The notes under the pieces are model-generated. The model was not told the DNA's origin. It was given only the letters and a program-made list of their open reading frames with translations, and did no database searches. A stretch of DNA of 64,000 nt from Neisseria lactamica NS19 (lineage in GTDB: Bacteria; Pseudomonadota; Gammaproteobacteria; Burkholderiales; Neisseriaceae). Where the stretch lies: positions 1-64,000 of the forward strand of contig AEPI01000028.1 in NCBI GenBank assembly GCA_000193795.2. Direction: 5' to 3'. Shown here one piece after another: positions 28,731-38,505 of the stretch. The translations under genes were made by a program, and so were the position numbers. Every line of letters begins with the position of its first letter. Positions within the stretch are counted from its first letter, which is position 1.

Positions 28731-28768
28731 AATGCCGTCTGAAGCAGGTTTGGTTTTCAGACGGCATT
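28731..28768 (+). terminator. Inverted uptake-sequence terminator, right edge of the island
   Basis: AATGCCGTCTGAA faces TTTTCAGACGGCATT, about 190 bp before fabH. Confidence 0.7.
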
Positions 28769-28958
28769 TCCTTCGTTTAAAACAGCGTATCGGCAACCCC
28801 GCCGCCCGCCCACGGCAATCCGCATCTGAAAACCATCTGTATTACAAACCGCACCCCCGTCCCTGTTTCCGTCATTTGCACCCTGTCCGTATTGGGCAAT
28901 CATCGGTTTTCGCTTACAATAGCCGAATCTGAACCAACTCTCTAAAAAGGGCGTTCCT

Positions 28959-29921
28959 ATGCAGTATGCCAAAATTTCCGGCACGGGCAGCTATCTTCCC
29001 GCCAACCGCGTCAGCAATGACGACCTTGCCCAAAAAGTGGACACTTCGGACGAATGGATTACCTCGCGCACGGGCATCAAATTCCGCCATATTGCAGCCG
29101 AAAACGAAAAAACCAGCGACCTTGCCGCCGAAGCGGCGCGGCGCGCTTTGGCAGATGCCGGATTAAATGTAAACGACATTGATTTGATTATCGTGGCAAC
29201 GGCAACGCCGGATATGCAGTTTCCGTCTACTGCGACCATCGTGCAGCAAAAATTGGGCATAACCAACGGCTGCCCCGCGTTTGATGTTCAGGCGGTGTGT
29301 GCGGGCTTTATGTACGCGCTGACTACGGCAAACGCCTACATTAAAAGCGGTATGGCGAAAAACGCGCTGGTCGTCGGCGCGGAAACCTTCAGCCGCATTG
29401 TAGACTGGAACGACCGTACAACCTGTGTATTGTTCGGCGACGGCGCGGGCGCGGTGGTTTTGAGCGCGTCGGACACGCCGGGCATTATCCACAGCAAACT
29501 CAAAGCCGACGGCAATTATCTGAAACTCTTAAACGTCCCCGGGCAAATCGCCTGCGGCAAAGTTTCCGGTTCGCCGTACATTTCGATGGACGGCCCCGGC
29601 GTGTTCAAGTTTGCCGTCAAAATGCTGGCGAAAATTGCCGATGACGTGATCGAAGAAGCCGGTTACACCGCCGATCAAATCGATTGGATTGTGCCGCATC
29701 AGGCAAACCGCCGCATTATCGAATCGACCGCGAAACATTTGGGTTTGAGTATGGACAAAGTCGTCCTGACCGTCCAAGACCACGGCAACACGTCCGCCGC
29801 CTCGATTCCGCTGGCTTTGGATACGGGCATCCGCAGCGGACAAATCAAACGCGGTCAGAACCTGCTGCTCGAAGGCATCGGCGGAGGTTTCGCGTGGGGC
29901 GCGGTGCTGTTGCAATATTGA
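28959..29921 (+). CDS. fabH: 3-oxoacyl-ACP synthase III
   Basis: The 320-residue thiolase-fold enzyme starts fatty acid synthesis by condensing acetyl-CoA with malonyl-ACP. The active-site Cys lies in [10 protein letters not shown] near 113, His in HQANRRI near 247 and Asn in HGNTSAAS near 277. It would normally follow plsX directly and is now separated from it by the toxin island. Confidence 0.97.
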   Translation: MQYAKISGTGSYLPANRVSNDDLAQKVDTSDEWITSRTGIKFRHIAAENEKTSDLAAEAARRALADAGLNVNDIDLIIVATATPDMQFPSTATIVQQKLGITNGCPAFDVQAVCAGFMYALTTANAYIKSGMAKNALVVGAETFSRIVDWNDRTTCVLFGDGAGAVVLSASDTPGIIHSKLKADGNYLKLLNVPGQIACGKVSGSPYISMDGPGVFKFAVKMLAKIADDVIEEAGYTADQIDWIVPHQANRRIIESTAKHLGLSMDKVVLTVQDHGNTSAASIPLALDTGIRSGQIKRGQNLLLEGIGGGFAWGAVLLQY

Positions 29922-29926
29922 ACCTG

Positions 29927-29958
29927 ATGCCGTCTGAAACAGGTTTTCAGACGGCATT
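29927..29958 (+). terminator. Inverted uptake-sequence terminator after fabH
   Basis: ATGCCGTCTGAA and TTTTCAGACGGCAT form a stem 5 bp past the fabH stop. Confidence 0.75.
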
Positions 29959-29967
29959 TCCCATCCT

Positions 29968-30339
29968 ATGAAACAACTGTCTTTCCTCAGGCCGGCAATA
30001 TGCACAGCCTTTTTATCCGCTGTTTTCATATTATGTCCCCTATTGGGAGCGTGTTACACCATATTGTCTTTTTGCACATTTGCACTATACGGCATAGACA
30101 AACAACGCGCCGTACAAAAGAAACGCCGTATTCCCGAACGCCTGTTATTGCTGCTTTCGCTCGCGGGCGGTTGGATAGGGGCATATTCGGGCAGTAAGGT
30201 ATTTAGACACAAAACCGCGAAAAAACGTTTTGTCTTAATGTTCCGACTGGCTGCCGCGTGCCACACCGGCGCAAACATTATTCTGATTCACTATTTTTAT
30301 CCGCTTGATTTGATTGTAAAAATCAGGCAAAACACCTAA
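29968..30339 (+). CDS. DUF1294 membrane protein
   Basis: The 123-residue protein has hydrophobic segments at about 8-40, 60-80 and 95-110 and the DUF1294 motifs YGIDKQRA, RRIPERLLLLLSLAGGWIGA and FRHKTAKKRF. Function is unknown in this family. It lies between fabH and fabD on the same strand. Confidence 0.85.
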   Translation: MKQLSFLRPAICTAFLSAVFILCPLLGACYTILSFCTFALYGIDKQRAVQKKRRIPERLLLLLSLAGGWIGAYSGSKVFRHKTAKKRFVLMFRLAAACHTGANIILIHYFYPLDLIVKIRQNT

Positions 30340-30364
30340 TTACCCAACCCAACAAAGGAATACT

Positions 30365-31291
30365 ATGTCTTTTGCCTTCTTTTTTCCCGGACAAGGTTCC
30401 CAAAGCCTCGGTATGATGAACGGCTTTGCCGAACACGCCGTCGTCAAAAACACCTTTGCCGAAGCCTCCGCCATATTGGGGCAGGACTTGTGGGCGATGA
30501 TTAACGGCAGCGATGCCGAAATCATCGGACAAACCGTCAACACCCAGCCCATTATGCTCGCCGCCGGCGTTGCCGTTTACCGCGCCTATTTGGAAGCGGG
30601 CGGCAAAACGCCTGCCGCCGTTGCCGGACACAGCCTCGGCGAATATACCGCGCTTGTCGCCGCCGGCGCATTGGATTTCGCCGACGCGGTCAAACTCGTC
30701 CGCCTTCGCGCCGAACTGATGCAGTCCGCCGTACCGCAAGGCGTGGGCGCAATGGCGGCGATTCTCGGCTTGGAAGACGAACAGGTAAGGCAGATTTGCA
30801 CTGAATCTGCACAGGACGAAGTGGTCGAAGCCGTCAACTTCAACTCGCCCGGACAAGTCGTGATTGCAGGCAATGCCGCCGCCGTCGGACGCGCTATGGA
30901 TGCCGCCAAGGAAGCCGGCGCCAAACGCGCCCTGCCGCTGCCCGTGTCCGTACCTTCGCATTGCAGCCTGATGAAACCCGCCGCCGACAAACTCGCCGAA
31001 GCCCTGAAAACCGTTGAAATCAAGCAGCCGCAAATCCGTGTCATCCACAACGCCGACGTTGCCGCCTACGATGATGCCGACAAAATCAAAGACGCGCTCG
31101 TCCGCCAGCTTTACAGCCCCGTCCGCTGGACGGAAACCGTCAACGCCCTCGTTTCAGACGGCATTGCCGAATCCGCCGAATGCAGCCCGGGCAAAGTGTT
31201 GGCAGGTTTGGCAAAACGCATCAACAAAGCCGCCGCGTGCAGCGCATTAACCGATGCCGGACAGGTTGCCGCCTTTATCGGAGCACACTGA
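30365..31291 (+). CDS. fabD: Malonyl-CoA:ACP transacylase
   Basis: The 308-residue protein begins MSFAFFFPGQGSQSLGMM, has the nucleophile motif GHSLGEY (Ser near 92) and the later acid/histidine regions of the acyltransferase fold. It transfers malonyl from CoA to ACP. AAGGAA lies before the ATG. It belongs to the fab cluster fabH-fabD-fabG of this window. Confidence 0.97.
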   Translation: MSFAFFFPGQGSQSLGMMNGFAEHAVVKNTFAEASAILGQDLWAMINGSDAEIIGQTVNTQPIMLAAGVAVYRAYLEAGGKTPAAVAGHSLGEYTALVAAGALDFADAVKLVRLRAELMQSAVPQGVGAMAAILGLEDEQVRQICTESAQDEVVEAVNFNSPGQVVIAGNAAAVGRAMDAAKEAGAKRALPLPVSVPSHCSLMKPAADKLAEALKTVEIKQPQIRVIHNADVAAYDDADKIKDALVRQLYSPVRWTETVNALVSDGIAESAECSPGKVLAGLAKRINKAAACSALTDAGQVAAFIGAH

Positions 31292-31428
31292 CTTCGTTCC
31301 GCAAAAAGCAGCCTGCCCCCTTCAGGCTGCTTTTCACATCCGAACGGCGGCAGCCCCGTATTTACGCTATAATCCATCCCGACCAAACCACAGACAGCGG
31401 CTGCCGTTGCAGTTTCCGCCCCACCGAT

Positions 31429-33297
31429 ATGATAGAAAAACTGACTTTCGGACTGTTTAAAAAAGAAGACGCGCGCAGCTTTATGCGCCTGATGGCATAC
31501 GTCCGCCCCTACAAAATCCGCATCATTGCCGCCCTGATTGCCATTTTCGGCGTTGCCGCCACCGAAAGCTATCTTGCCGCCTTCATCGCCCCCCTGATCA
31601 ACCACGGCTTTTCCGCGCCCGCCGCGCCGCCCGAGCTGTCCGCCGCCGCCGGCATCCTTTCCACCCTGCAAAACTGGCGCGAACAGTTTACCTATATGGT
31701 TTGGGGGACGGAAAACAAAATCTGGACCGTCCCCCTCTTCCTCATCATCCTCGTCGTCATCCGGGGCATCTGCCGCTTTACCAGCACCTATCTGATGACT
31801 TGGGTCTCCGTGATGACCATCAGCAAAATCCGCAAAGATATGTTTGCCAAAATGCTGACCCTTTCCTCACGCTACCATCAGGAAACGCCGTCCGGCACCG
31901 TACTGATGAATATGCTCAACCTGACCGAGCAGTCGGTCAGCAACGCCAGCGACATCTTCACCGTCCTCACGCGCGACACGATGATTGTTACCGGCCTGAC
32001 CATCGTCCTGCTTTACCTCAACTGGCAGCTCAGCCTCATCGTCGTCCTGATGTTCCCCCTGCTCTCCCTGCTCTCGCGCTACTACCGCGACCGCCTGAAA
32101 CACGTCATTTCCGACTCGCAAAAAAGCATAGGCACGATGAACAACGTGATTGCCGAAACCCATCAGGGACACCGCGTCGTCAAGCTGTTCAACGGGCAGG
32201 CGCAGGCGGCAAACCGGTTCGACGCGATCAACCGCACCATCGTCCGCCTCAGCAAAAAAATCACGCAGGCAACGGCGGCACATTCCCCGTTCAGCGAACT
32301 GATTGCCTCGATCGCCCTCGCCGTCGTCATCTTCATCGCCCTGTGGCAAAGCCAAAACGGCTACACCACCATCGGCGAATTTATGGCATTCATCGTCGCG
32401 ATGCTGCAAATGTACGCACCCATCAAAAGCCTTGCCAACATCAGCATCCCTATGCAGACGATGTTCCTCGCCGCCGACGGCGTATGTGCATTTCTCGACA
32501 CCCCGCCCGAACAGGACAAAGGCACGCTCGCGCCGCAGCGTGTCGAAGGGCGCATCAGCTTCCGCAACGTCGATGTCGAATACCGTTCAGACGGCATCAA
32601 AGCCCTCGACAACTTCAACCTCGACATCAGACAAGGCGAACGCGTCGCCCTTGTCGGACGTTCCGGCAGCGGCAAATCCACCGTCGTCAACCTGCTGCCC
32701 CGCTTTGTCGAACCGTCTGCCGGCGGCATCTATATAGACGATACCGACATCGCCGACATCAAACTCGACTGCCTGCGCGCCCAATTCGCCCTCGTTTCCC
32801 AAGACGTATTCCTGTTTGACGACACCCTGTTTGAGAACGTCCGCTACAGCCGTCCCGACGCGGGTGAATCCGAAGTCCTGTCCGCCCTCCAAGCCGCCAA
32901 CCTGCAAAGCCTGATCGACAGCTCCCCGCTCGGACTGCACCAGCCCATCGGATCGAACGGCAGCAACTTATCCGGCGGACAGCGGCAACGCGTCGCCATC
33001 GCCCGCGCCATTTTGAAAGACGCGCCCATATTATTGTTAGACGAAGCCACCAGCGCATTAGACAACGAATCCGAACGCCTCGTCCAACAGGCACTCGAAC
33101 GCCTGATGGAAAACCGCACCGGCATCATCGTCGCCCACCGCCTGACCACCATCGAAAACGCCGACCGCATCATCGTGATGGACGACGGCAAAATCATCGA
33201 ACAAGGCACACACGAACAACTGATGTCCCAAAACGGCTACTACACGATGCTGCGTAACATTTCCAAAAAAGACACCGCCGCCGTTCAGACGGCATAA
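31429..33297 (+). CDS. msbA: Lipid A export ABC transporter MsbA
   Basis: The 622-residue half-transporter has six membrane helices (about 30-330) and an ATPase domain with Walker A GRSGSGKST near 412, signature LSGGQRQRVAIARA near 515 and Walker B LLLDEATSALD near 538. It flips lipid A-core across the inner membrane. The ATG at 31429 (MIEKLTFGLFKK) was chosen over upstream in-frame starts inside fabD. The C terminus contains an uptake sequence (VQTA). Confidence 0.95.
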   Translation: MIEKLTFGLFKKEDARSFMRLMAYVRPYKIRIIAALIAIFGVAATESYLAAFIAPLINHGFSAPAAPPELSAAAGILSTLQNWREQFTYMVWGTENKIWTVPLFLIILVVIRGICRFTSTYLMTWVSVMTISKIRKDMFAKMLTLSSRYHQETPSGTVLMNMLNLTEQSVSNASDIFTVLTRDTMIVTGLTIVLLYLNWQLSLIVVLMFPLLSLLSRYYRDRLKHVISDSQKSIGTMNNVIAETHQGHRVVKLFNGQAQAANRFDAINRTIVRLSKKITQATAAHSPFSELIASIALAVVIFIALWQSQNGYTTIGEFMAFIVAMLQMYAPIKSLANISIPMQTMFLAADGVCAFLDTPPEQDKGTLAPQRVEGRISFRNVDVEYRSDGIKALDNFNLDIRQGERVALVGRSGSGKSTVVNLLPRFVEPSAGGIYIDDTDIADIKLDCLRAQFALVSQDVFLFDDTLFENVRYSRPDAGESEVLSALQAANLQSLIDSSPLGLHQPIGSNGSNLSGGQRQRVAIARAILKDAPILLLDEATSALDNESERLVQQALERLMENRTGIIVAHRLTTIENADRIIVMDDGKIIEQGTHEQLMSQNGYYTMLRNISKKDTAAVQTA

Positions 33298-33301
33298 ACA
33301 A

Positions 33302-33349
33302 AATGCCGTCTGAAATGGTACAATCGCCCCACCCCCTTCAGACGGCATA
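33302..33349 (+). terminator. Inverted uptake-sequence terminator after msbA
   Basis: AATGCCGTCTGAAA and TTCAGACGGCATAA with a longer loop, right after msbA and before guaA. Confidence 0.55.
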
Positions 33350-33397
33350 ACATTTCGCCGACCCATCCGATTATCTTCAATCACCGTAAAACCCATT

Positions 33398-34963
33398 ATG
33401 ACCCAAGACAAAATCCTTATTCTCGACTTCGGCTCGCAAGTTACCCAGCTGATCGCCCGCCGCGTGCGCGAAGCCCACGTTTACTGCGAGCTGCATTCCT
33501 TCGATATGCCTTTGGAAGAAATCAAAGCCTTCAACCCCAAAGGCATTATCCTTTCCGGCGGCCCCAATTCCGTTTACGAATCCGATTATCAAGCCGATAC
33601 CGGTATTTTTGATTTGGGCATTCCGGTTTTGGGTATTTGTTACGGAATGCAGTTTATGGCGCACCACTTGGGCGGCGAAGTTACCCCGGGCAACCAGCGC
33701 GAATTCGGTTACGCGCAAGTCAAAACCATCGACAGCGAACTGACGCGCGATATTTACGACGACGCGCCCAACACGCTCGACGTATGGATGAGCCACGGCG
33801 ACAAAGTGTCCAAACTGCCCGACGGTTTCGCCGTCATCGGCGACACGCCGTCCTGCCCGATTGCGATGATGGAAAACGCCGAAAAACAATTCTACGGCAT
33901 CCAATTCCACCCCGAAGTAACCCACACCAAACAAGGCCGCGCCCTGTTGAACCGCTTTGTCTTGGACATCTGCGGCGCGCAACCGGGCTGGACGATGCCC
34001 AACTACATCGAAGAAGCCGTTGCCAAAATCCGCGAACAAGTCGGCAGCGACGAAGTGATTTTAGGTTTGTCCGGCGGCGTGGACTCTTCCGTAGCCGCCG
34101 CGCTGATTCACCGCGCCATCGGCGACCAACTGACCTGCGTGTTCGTCGATCACGGTTTGTTGCGCCTGAACGAAGGCAAAATGGTGATGGATATGTTCGC
34201 CCGCAACTTGGGTGTGAAAGTGATACATGTCGATGCCGAAGGGCAATTCATGGCGAAACTCGCCGGCGTAACCGACCCTGAGAAAAAACGCAAAATCATC
34301 GGCGCGGAATTTATCGAAGTATTTGATGCCGAAGAGAAAAAACTCACCAACGCCAAATGGCTGGCGCAAGGTACGATTTACCCTGACGTAATCGAATCCG
34401 CAGGCGCGAAAACCAAAAAAGCCCACGCCATCAAATCGCACCACAATGTCGGCGGCCTGCCTGAAAACATGAAGCTCAAGCTGCTTGAGCCGTTGCGCGA
34501 CTTGTTTAAAGACGAAGTGCGCGAACTGGGCGTTGCTTTGGGTCTGCCGCGCGAAATGGTGTACCGCCATCCGTTCCCGGGCCCCGGTTTGGGCGTGCGC
34601 ATCTTGGGCGAAGTGAAAAAAGAATATGCCGACTTGCTCCGTCAGGCAGACGATATTTTCATTCAAGAATTGCGCAACACCACCGATGAAAACGGCACGT
34701 CTTGGTACGACCTGACCAGCCAAGCCTTTGCCGTGTTCCTGCCCGTGAAATCCGTCGGTGTAATGGGCGACGGCCGAACATACGATTACGTCGTTGCCTT
34801 GCGTGCCGTGATTACCAGCGACTTTATGACCGCGCATTGGGCGGAACTGCCGTATTCCTTGTTGGGCAAAGTGTCCAACCGCATCATCAACGAAGTCAAA
34901 GGCATCAACCGCGTGGTTTATGATGTCAGCGGCAAACCGCCTGCCACCATCGAGTGGGAATAA
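33398..34963 (+). CDS. guaA: GMP synthase (glutamine-hydrolysing)
   Basis: The 521-residue protein has a class I glutamine amidotransferase domain ([12 protein letters not shown] with Cys near 85, His/Glu in FHPEVTH) and an ATP-pyrophosphatase domain with LSGGVDSSV near 222-230, and ends [18 protein letters not shown]. It converts XMP to GMP in the cytosol. Confidence 0.97.
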   Translation: MTQDKILILDFGSQVTQLIARRVREAHVYCELHSFDMPLEEIKAFNPKGIILSGGPNSVYESDYQADTGIFDLGIPVLGICYGMQFMAHHLGGEVTPGNQREFGYAQVKTIDSELTRDIYDDAPNTLDVWMSHGDKVSKLPDGFAVIGDTPSCPIAMMENAEKQFYGIQFHPEVTHTKQGRALLNRFVLDICGAQPGWTMPNYIEEAVAKIREQVGSDEVILGLSGGVDSSVAAALIHRAIGDQLTCVFVDHGLLRLNEGKMVMDMFARNLGVKVIHVDAEGQFMAKLAGVTDPEKKRKIIGAEFIEVFDAEEKKLTNAKWLAQGTIYPDVIESAGAKTKKAHAIKSHHNVGGLPENMKLKLLEPLRDLFKDEVRELGVALGLPREMVYRHPFPGPGLGVRILGEVKKEYADLLRQADDIFIQELRNTTDENGTSWYDLTSQAFAVFLPVKSVGVMGDGRTYDYVVALRAVITSDFMTAHWAELPYSLLGKVSNRIINEVKGINRVVYDVSGKPPATIEWE

Positions 34964-35024
34964 ACAGCAAACAGGGCTGCACCGTCCGGCGCAGTCCTTC
35001 GATTATCGGAAAAAAGGAAAAAAT

Positions 35025-35771
35025 ATGAGCACACAAGATTTAAGCGGCAAAATCGCATTGGTAACAGGCGCATCACGCGGCATCGGCGCAGCCATTGCCG
35101 ACACTTTGGCGGCGGCGGGAGCCAAAGTCATCGGCACGGCGACCAGTGAGAGCGGTGCGGCGGCGATTAGCGGGCGGTTGGCGCAATGGGGTGGCGAAGG
35201 CCGTGCCTTAAATGCCGCCGAACCCGAAGCCGTCGAAAACCTGATTGCCGACATCGAAAAAACGTTCGGCAAACTCGACATTCTGGTCAACAACGCCGGC
35301 ATTACCCGCGACAACCTCCTGATGCGTATGAAAGAAGAAGAGTGGGACGACATCATGCAGGTCAACCTCAAATCCGTCTTCCGCGCTTCCAAAGCCGCCT
35401 TGCGCGGTATGATGAAACAACGTTCCGGCCGCATCATCAACATCACCTCCGTCGTCGGCGTGATGGGCAATGCCGGTCAAACCAACTATGCCGCCGCCAA
35501 AGCAGGCTTAATCGGTTTTGCCAAATCTATGGCGCGCGAAGTCGGCAGCCGGGGTATTACCGTCAACTGCGTCGCCCCGGGATTTATCGATACCGATATG
35601 ACTCGCGCCCTGCCGGAAGAAACCCGCCAAGCCTTTACCGCCCAAACCGCCTTAGGCAAATTCGGCGACGCGCAAGACATTGCCGATGCGGTTTTGTTCC
35701 TCGCTTCCGATCAGGCGAAATACATTACCGGCCAGACGCTGCACGTCAACGGCGGTATGCTGATGCCCTGA
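35025..35771 (+). CDS. fabG: 3-oxoacyl-ACP reductase
   Basis: The 248-residue short-chain dehydrogenase has TGASRGIG at 13-20, NNAGITRDNL near 90, and the catalytic Ser-Tyr-Lys set (ITS, YAAAK near 153-157). It reduces 3-oxoacyl-ACP with NADPH. AAAAGGAAA precedes the ATG at 35025, which gives the family length. An in-frame upstream start overlaps guaA and was rejected. Confidence 0.96.
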   Translation: MSTQDLSGKIALVTGASRGIGAAIADTLAAAGAKVIGTATSESGAAAISGRLAQWGGEGRALNAAEPEAVENLIADIEKTFGKLDILVNNAGITRDNLLMRMKEEEWDDIMQVNLKSVFRASKAALRGMMKQRSGRIINITSVVGVMGNAGQTNYAAAKAGLIGFAKSMAREVGSRGITVNCVAPGFIDTDMTRALPEETRQAFTAQTALGKFGDAQDIADAVLFLASDQAKYITGQTLHVNGGMLMP

Positions 35772-35789
35772 CGGGCTGCCGTGCCGGCA

Positions 35790-35817
35790 ATGCCGTCTGA
35801 AGCCTTCAGACGGCATT
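35790..35817 (+). terminator. Inverted uptake-sequence terminator after fabG
   Basis: AATGCCGTCTGAA and CTTCAGACGGCATT over a tight loop, 18 bp after the stop codon. Confidence 0.75.
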
Positions 35818-35833
35818 TGCATTCCCAAACAAA

Positions 35834-36319
35834 ATGAACACACGCCACACCCCTCCCTGCCCCTGCGGTTCAGACACAGACTATACCGGCTGCTGCCGAC
35901 CGCTTCATCTGCGCCATATCCTGCCGGCGACAGCCGAAATGCTGATGCGCGCCCGATACAGCGCATACGTCCTGCATCTGATAGATTACATTGTCGCCAC
36001 CACCGTGCCGGCACAACAAGCATTCCTCAATGCCGCCGAACTGATGCAATGGAGTATAGAAACCGAATGGCTGGGCTTGAACGTCCTCTCACACAAAATA
36101 CTCGGCAAAGACCACGCCCAAGTCGGATTTGAAGCCTACTTCCGAGACAGGGGAAACCGGGCAGTGCATCACGAGCTGTCGGCATTCGTGAAAATAGCGG
36201 AGCAATGGTATTTCATCGATCCGACCGTCCCGCTGCCTGCCATGAAACAGCCCTGCATTTGCGGTTCCGGCAAAAAATTCAAAGCCTGCTGCGGAAAATA
36301 TCTGCAACCGGCCGGATAA
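35834..36319 (+). CDS. ychJ: YchJ-family SEC-C motif protein
   Basis: The 161-residue protein carries two zinc-binding SEC-C motifs, CPCGSDTDYTGCC at the N terminus and CICGSGKKFKACCGK at the C terminus, around the UPF0225 middle (LMRARYSAYVLHLIDYIVAT). Function is unknown. The gene is followed by a small GC-rich terminator (CGCCGTCCGAATGTCCGGGC). Confidence 0.9.
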   Translation: MNTRHTPPCPCGSDTDYTGCCRPLHLRHILPATAEMLMRARYSAYVLHLIDYIVATTVPAQQAFLNAAELMQWSIETEWLGLNVLSHKILGKDHAQVGFEAYFRDRGNRAVHHELSAFVKIAEQWYFIDPTVPLPAMKQPCICGSGKKFKACCGKYLQPAG

Positions 36320-36369
36320 AACGATTGCATAAAACGCCGTCCGAATGTCCGGGCGGCGTTTCATACGCG

Positions 36370-36479
36370 CAAAAAAGACCATTCATACCAAGGGTAAGTA
36401 TGAATGGCCAATACATTGCGGGAAAACGTCTTACTTGCTGCACTGCCGAAAAGGGAGAAACGGCAGCGGTAATCAGCGG
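36370..36479 (-). ncRNA. Candidate small RNA between suhB and ychJ
   Basis: On the minus strand a TACAAT box (36485-36490) is followed by hairpin CTGCCG/CGGCAG (36443-36466) with the loop TTTCTCCCTTTT. A perfect 10-bp terminator CCATTCATAC/GTATGAATGG (36379-36407) ends in six T. The CUCCC loop could pair with Shine-Dalgarno sequences, as in C-rich-loop regulatory RNAs. Predicted length is about 110 nt. The -35 box is weak. Confidence 0.5.
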
Positions 36480-36620
36480 AAAGGATTGTACCCGTATAAA
36501 TGTTAAGTAACGTTAATTATGAAAATATAACCGATGTTTCGGCACACAATCCGCAACTGCTGGCGCAGGCGGCGGCAAAGCCTGTTCATTCAAACCCTTA
36601 TTCCTGCCCACCTGTTCACC

Positions 36621-37415
36621 TTACTGGTTTTCCCTTATCCACCCGACCCAGCGTTCAAACAACTTCGGTTCGAGCGCGGCGACGACCGAACGCTTGAATA
36701 TATGCTCCCCGCTCCAAAACCCGTCGCCTTCCAAAGTCGTCAGCCTGCCGCCCGCCTCCTCAAAAATCAGCGCGCCGGCGGCATAATCCCACAGCTTCTG
36801 CCCGCCGTGGACATAAACATCATAGCGTCCGCACGCCAGATAACACCAGTCCAGCGTACTGCTGCCCATACTCCGTATCGTCCCGAAAGGCGCGAGCGTA
36901 CTCATACGGCTGGAAAGTTTGCCCGAACGCAGATATTTGATTTCCACGCCCGCAATCGCCTCATTGAGTTTTTTTTCGACCAAACGCAAAGGCAGGCGCG
37001 TCCCGTTTAAAAACGCCCCCTGCCCGCGTTCGGCGTAAAAACATTCCCCGCTGACCGGATTGTAGATTACGCCCAATTCGGCGCGCCCGTTGCGGACAAA
37101 CGCCACCGACACGGCAAAATGCGGCAGCCCGTTGACAAAATTGTTCGTCCCGTCTATCGGATCGACAATCCACAGCCCCTTTTCCCCCGAATATTGTTCC
37201 CACAAAGCCGACTGTTCCTGCCGCGACATTTCCTCGCCCAACATCGGGCAATCGATCAGAAGCGGCAACGCGGCAGCAAAAGCCGTCTGTGAGGCAATGT
37301 CCGCCTCGCTCAACATCGAACCGTCTTCCTTGCGGCAAGACGGCGTATTCAAAAAACGCGGCATAATTTCGGTTTGCGCGATATGGCGCACGACTTTCTG
37401 CAAACGGTGTAACAC
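36621..37415 (-). CDS. suhB: Inositol monophosphatase family protein (SuhB-like)
   Basis: The 264-residue protein has GEEMS, WIVDPIDGTNNFVNGLPHFA near 82-101 and WDYAAGALIFEEAGG near 210-225, the metal-binding motifs of the IMPase family. It may hydrolyse inositol phosphates, and SuhB also acts in rRNA antitermination in E. coli. The start is GTG at 37415 with GAGGA 10 bases upstream. A Correia element lies 44 bp upstream, between it and divergent rsmE. Confidence 0.87.
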   Translation of the reverse strand: MLHRLQKVVRHIAQTEIMPRFLNTPSCRKEDGSMLSEADIASQTAFAAALPLLIDCPMLGEEMSRQEQSALWEQYSGEKGLWIVDPIDGTNNFVNGLPHFAVSVAFVRNGRAELGVIYNPVSGECFYAERGQGAFLNGTRLPLRLVEKKLNEAIAGVEIKYLRSGKLSSRMSTLAPFGTIRSMGSSTLDWCYLACGRYDVYVHGGQKLWDYAAGALIFEEAGGRLTTLEGDGFWSGEHIFKRSVVAALEPKLFERWVGWIRENQ

Positions 37416-37458
37416 TTCCTACTGTCCTCATATTTTGAACTTGCGGCGCGCGAACGTA

Positions 37459-37565
37459 TATAGTGGATTAAATTTAAATCAGGACAAGGCGACGAAGCCG
37501 CAGACAGTACAAATAGTACGGCAAGGCGAGGCAACGCTGTACTGGTTTAAATTTAATCCACTATA
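37459..37565. repeat. Correia repeat enclosed element 1 (107 bp)
   Basis: Terminal inverted repeats TATAGTGGATTAAATTTAAA and its reverse complement enclose the typical CREE core (GGACAAGGCGACGAAGCC, GGCAAGGCGAGGCAACGC). It lies between suhB and rsmE. The right end reads into TATAATG and would supply a -10 box for rsmE. Confidence 0.95.
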
Positions 37566-37623
37566 ATGTCCGTTTCCATCACGCCGCTGCGACAGATTAT
37601 AACCGTCCGAACCGCCAAAAACT

Positions 37624-38349
37624 ATGCCCCGATTCCACCTGCCCGAAAACCTTTCCGTCGGACAAACCGTCGCCCTGCCCGACAACATCGTCCGCCACCT
37701 CAACGTCCTGCGCGTCCGCCCCAACGAAAACATCACCCTCTTCGACGGCAAAGGCAAGGCACACGCCGCACGGCTGACCGTTTTGGAAAAACGCCGCGCC
37801 GGGGCGGAAATCCTGCACGAAGAAACCGCCGATGCCGAATCCCCGCTGAACATCACGCTCATCCAATCCATATCTTCCGGCGAACGTATGGACTTTACCC
37901 TGCAAAAAAGCGTCGAACTCGGCGTAACCGCCATACAGCCCGTCATCAGCGAACGCTGCGTTGTCCGCCTCGACGGGGAACGCGCCGCCAAACGCCTCGC
38001 GCGCTGGCAGGAAATCGTCATCTCCGCGTGCGAACAAAGCGGCAGAAACACCGTTCCCCCCGTACTGCCCATCATCAGCTACCGTGAAGCACTCGACAAA
38101 ATGCCGTCTGAAAGCACCAGGCTGATTATGAGCATCAACCGCGCCCGCAAACTCGGCGATATCCGCCACCCGTCCGGCGCAATCGTCTTTATGGTCGGAC
38201 CCGAAGGCGGCTGGACAGAACAGGAAGAACAACAGGCATTTGAAGCCGGCTTCCAAGCCGTAACATTGGGCAAACGCATCCTGCGCACCGAAACCGCCGC
38301 CCTCGCCGCCCTTGCCGCGATGCAGACGCTTTGGGGCGATTTTACCTAG
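37624..38349 (+). CDS. rsmE: 16S rRNA (uracil-1498-N3)-methyltransferase
   Basis: The 241-residue SPOUT methyltransferase begins MPRFHLPENLSVGQTVALPD and contains the knot motifs MVGPEGGWTEQEE and LGKRILRTETA. It methylates U1498 of 16S rRNA. A DNA uptake sequence lies within the gene and encodes KMPSES. It may be transcribed from a -10 box at the edge of the upstream Correia element. Confidence 0.93.
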   Translation: MPRFHLPENLSVGQTVALPDNIVRHLNVLRVRPNENITLFDGKGKAHAARLTVLEKRRAGAEILHEETADAESPLNITLIQSISSGERMDFTLQKSVELGVTAIQPVISERCVVRLDGERAAKRLARWQEIVISACEQSGRNTVPPVLPIISYREALDKMPSESTRLIMSINRARKLGDIRHPSGAIVFMVGPEGGWTEQEEQQAFEAGFQAVTLGKRILRTETAALAALAAMQTLWGDFT

Positions 38350-38352
38350 CAG

Positions 38353-38505
38353 ATGTTTCAACACACAGGACGACACATAAAGCACCGCCCTATGTGTCGT
38401 CCTGATTTGTAAGGGGTTATACCCCTTACAAATAAAGTCTGATTCTACCGCCCCGAAGGACGGATGTCCAAGTGGCGGGGTTTCAACCGCAAAGGAAATA
38501 CGATG
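38353..38505 (+). repeat. REP2-like dispersed repeat, copy 2
   Basis: This copy starts with ATGTTTCAACACACAGGACG directly after rsmE. It carries the inverted repeat around GGACGACACAT and the block CGCCCCGAAGGACGGATGTC. It ends in AAAGGAAATACG just before an ATG, as expected of REP2-type elements. The ATG opens only a 23-codon frame that stops in the first dRS3 unit, so no gene is driven. Confidence 0.7.
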
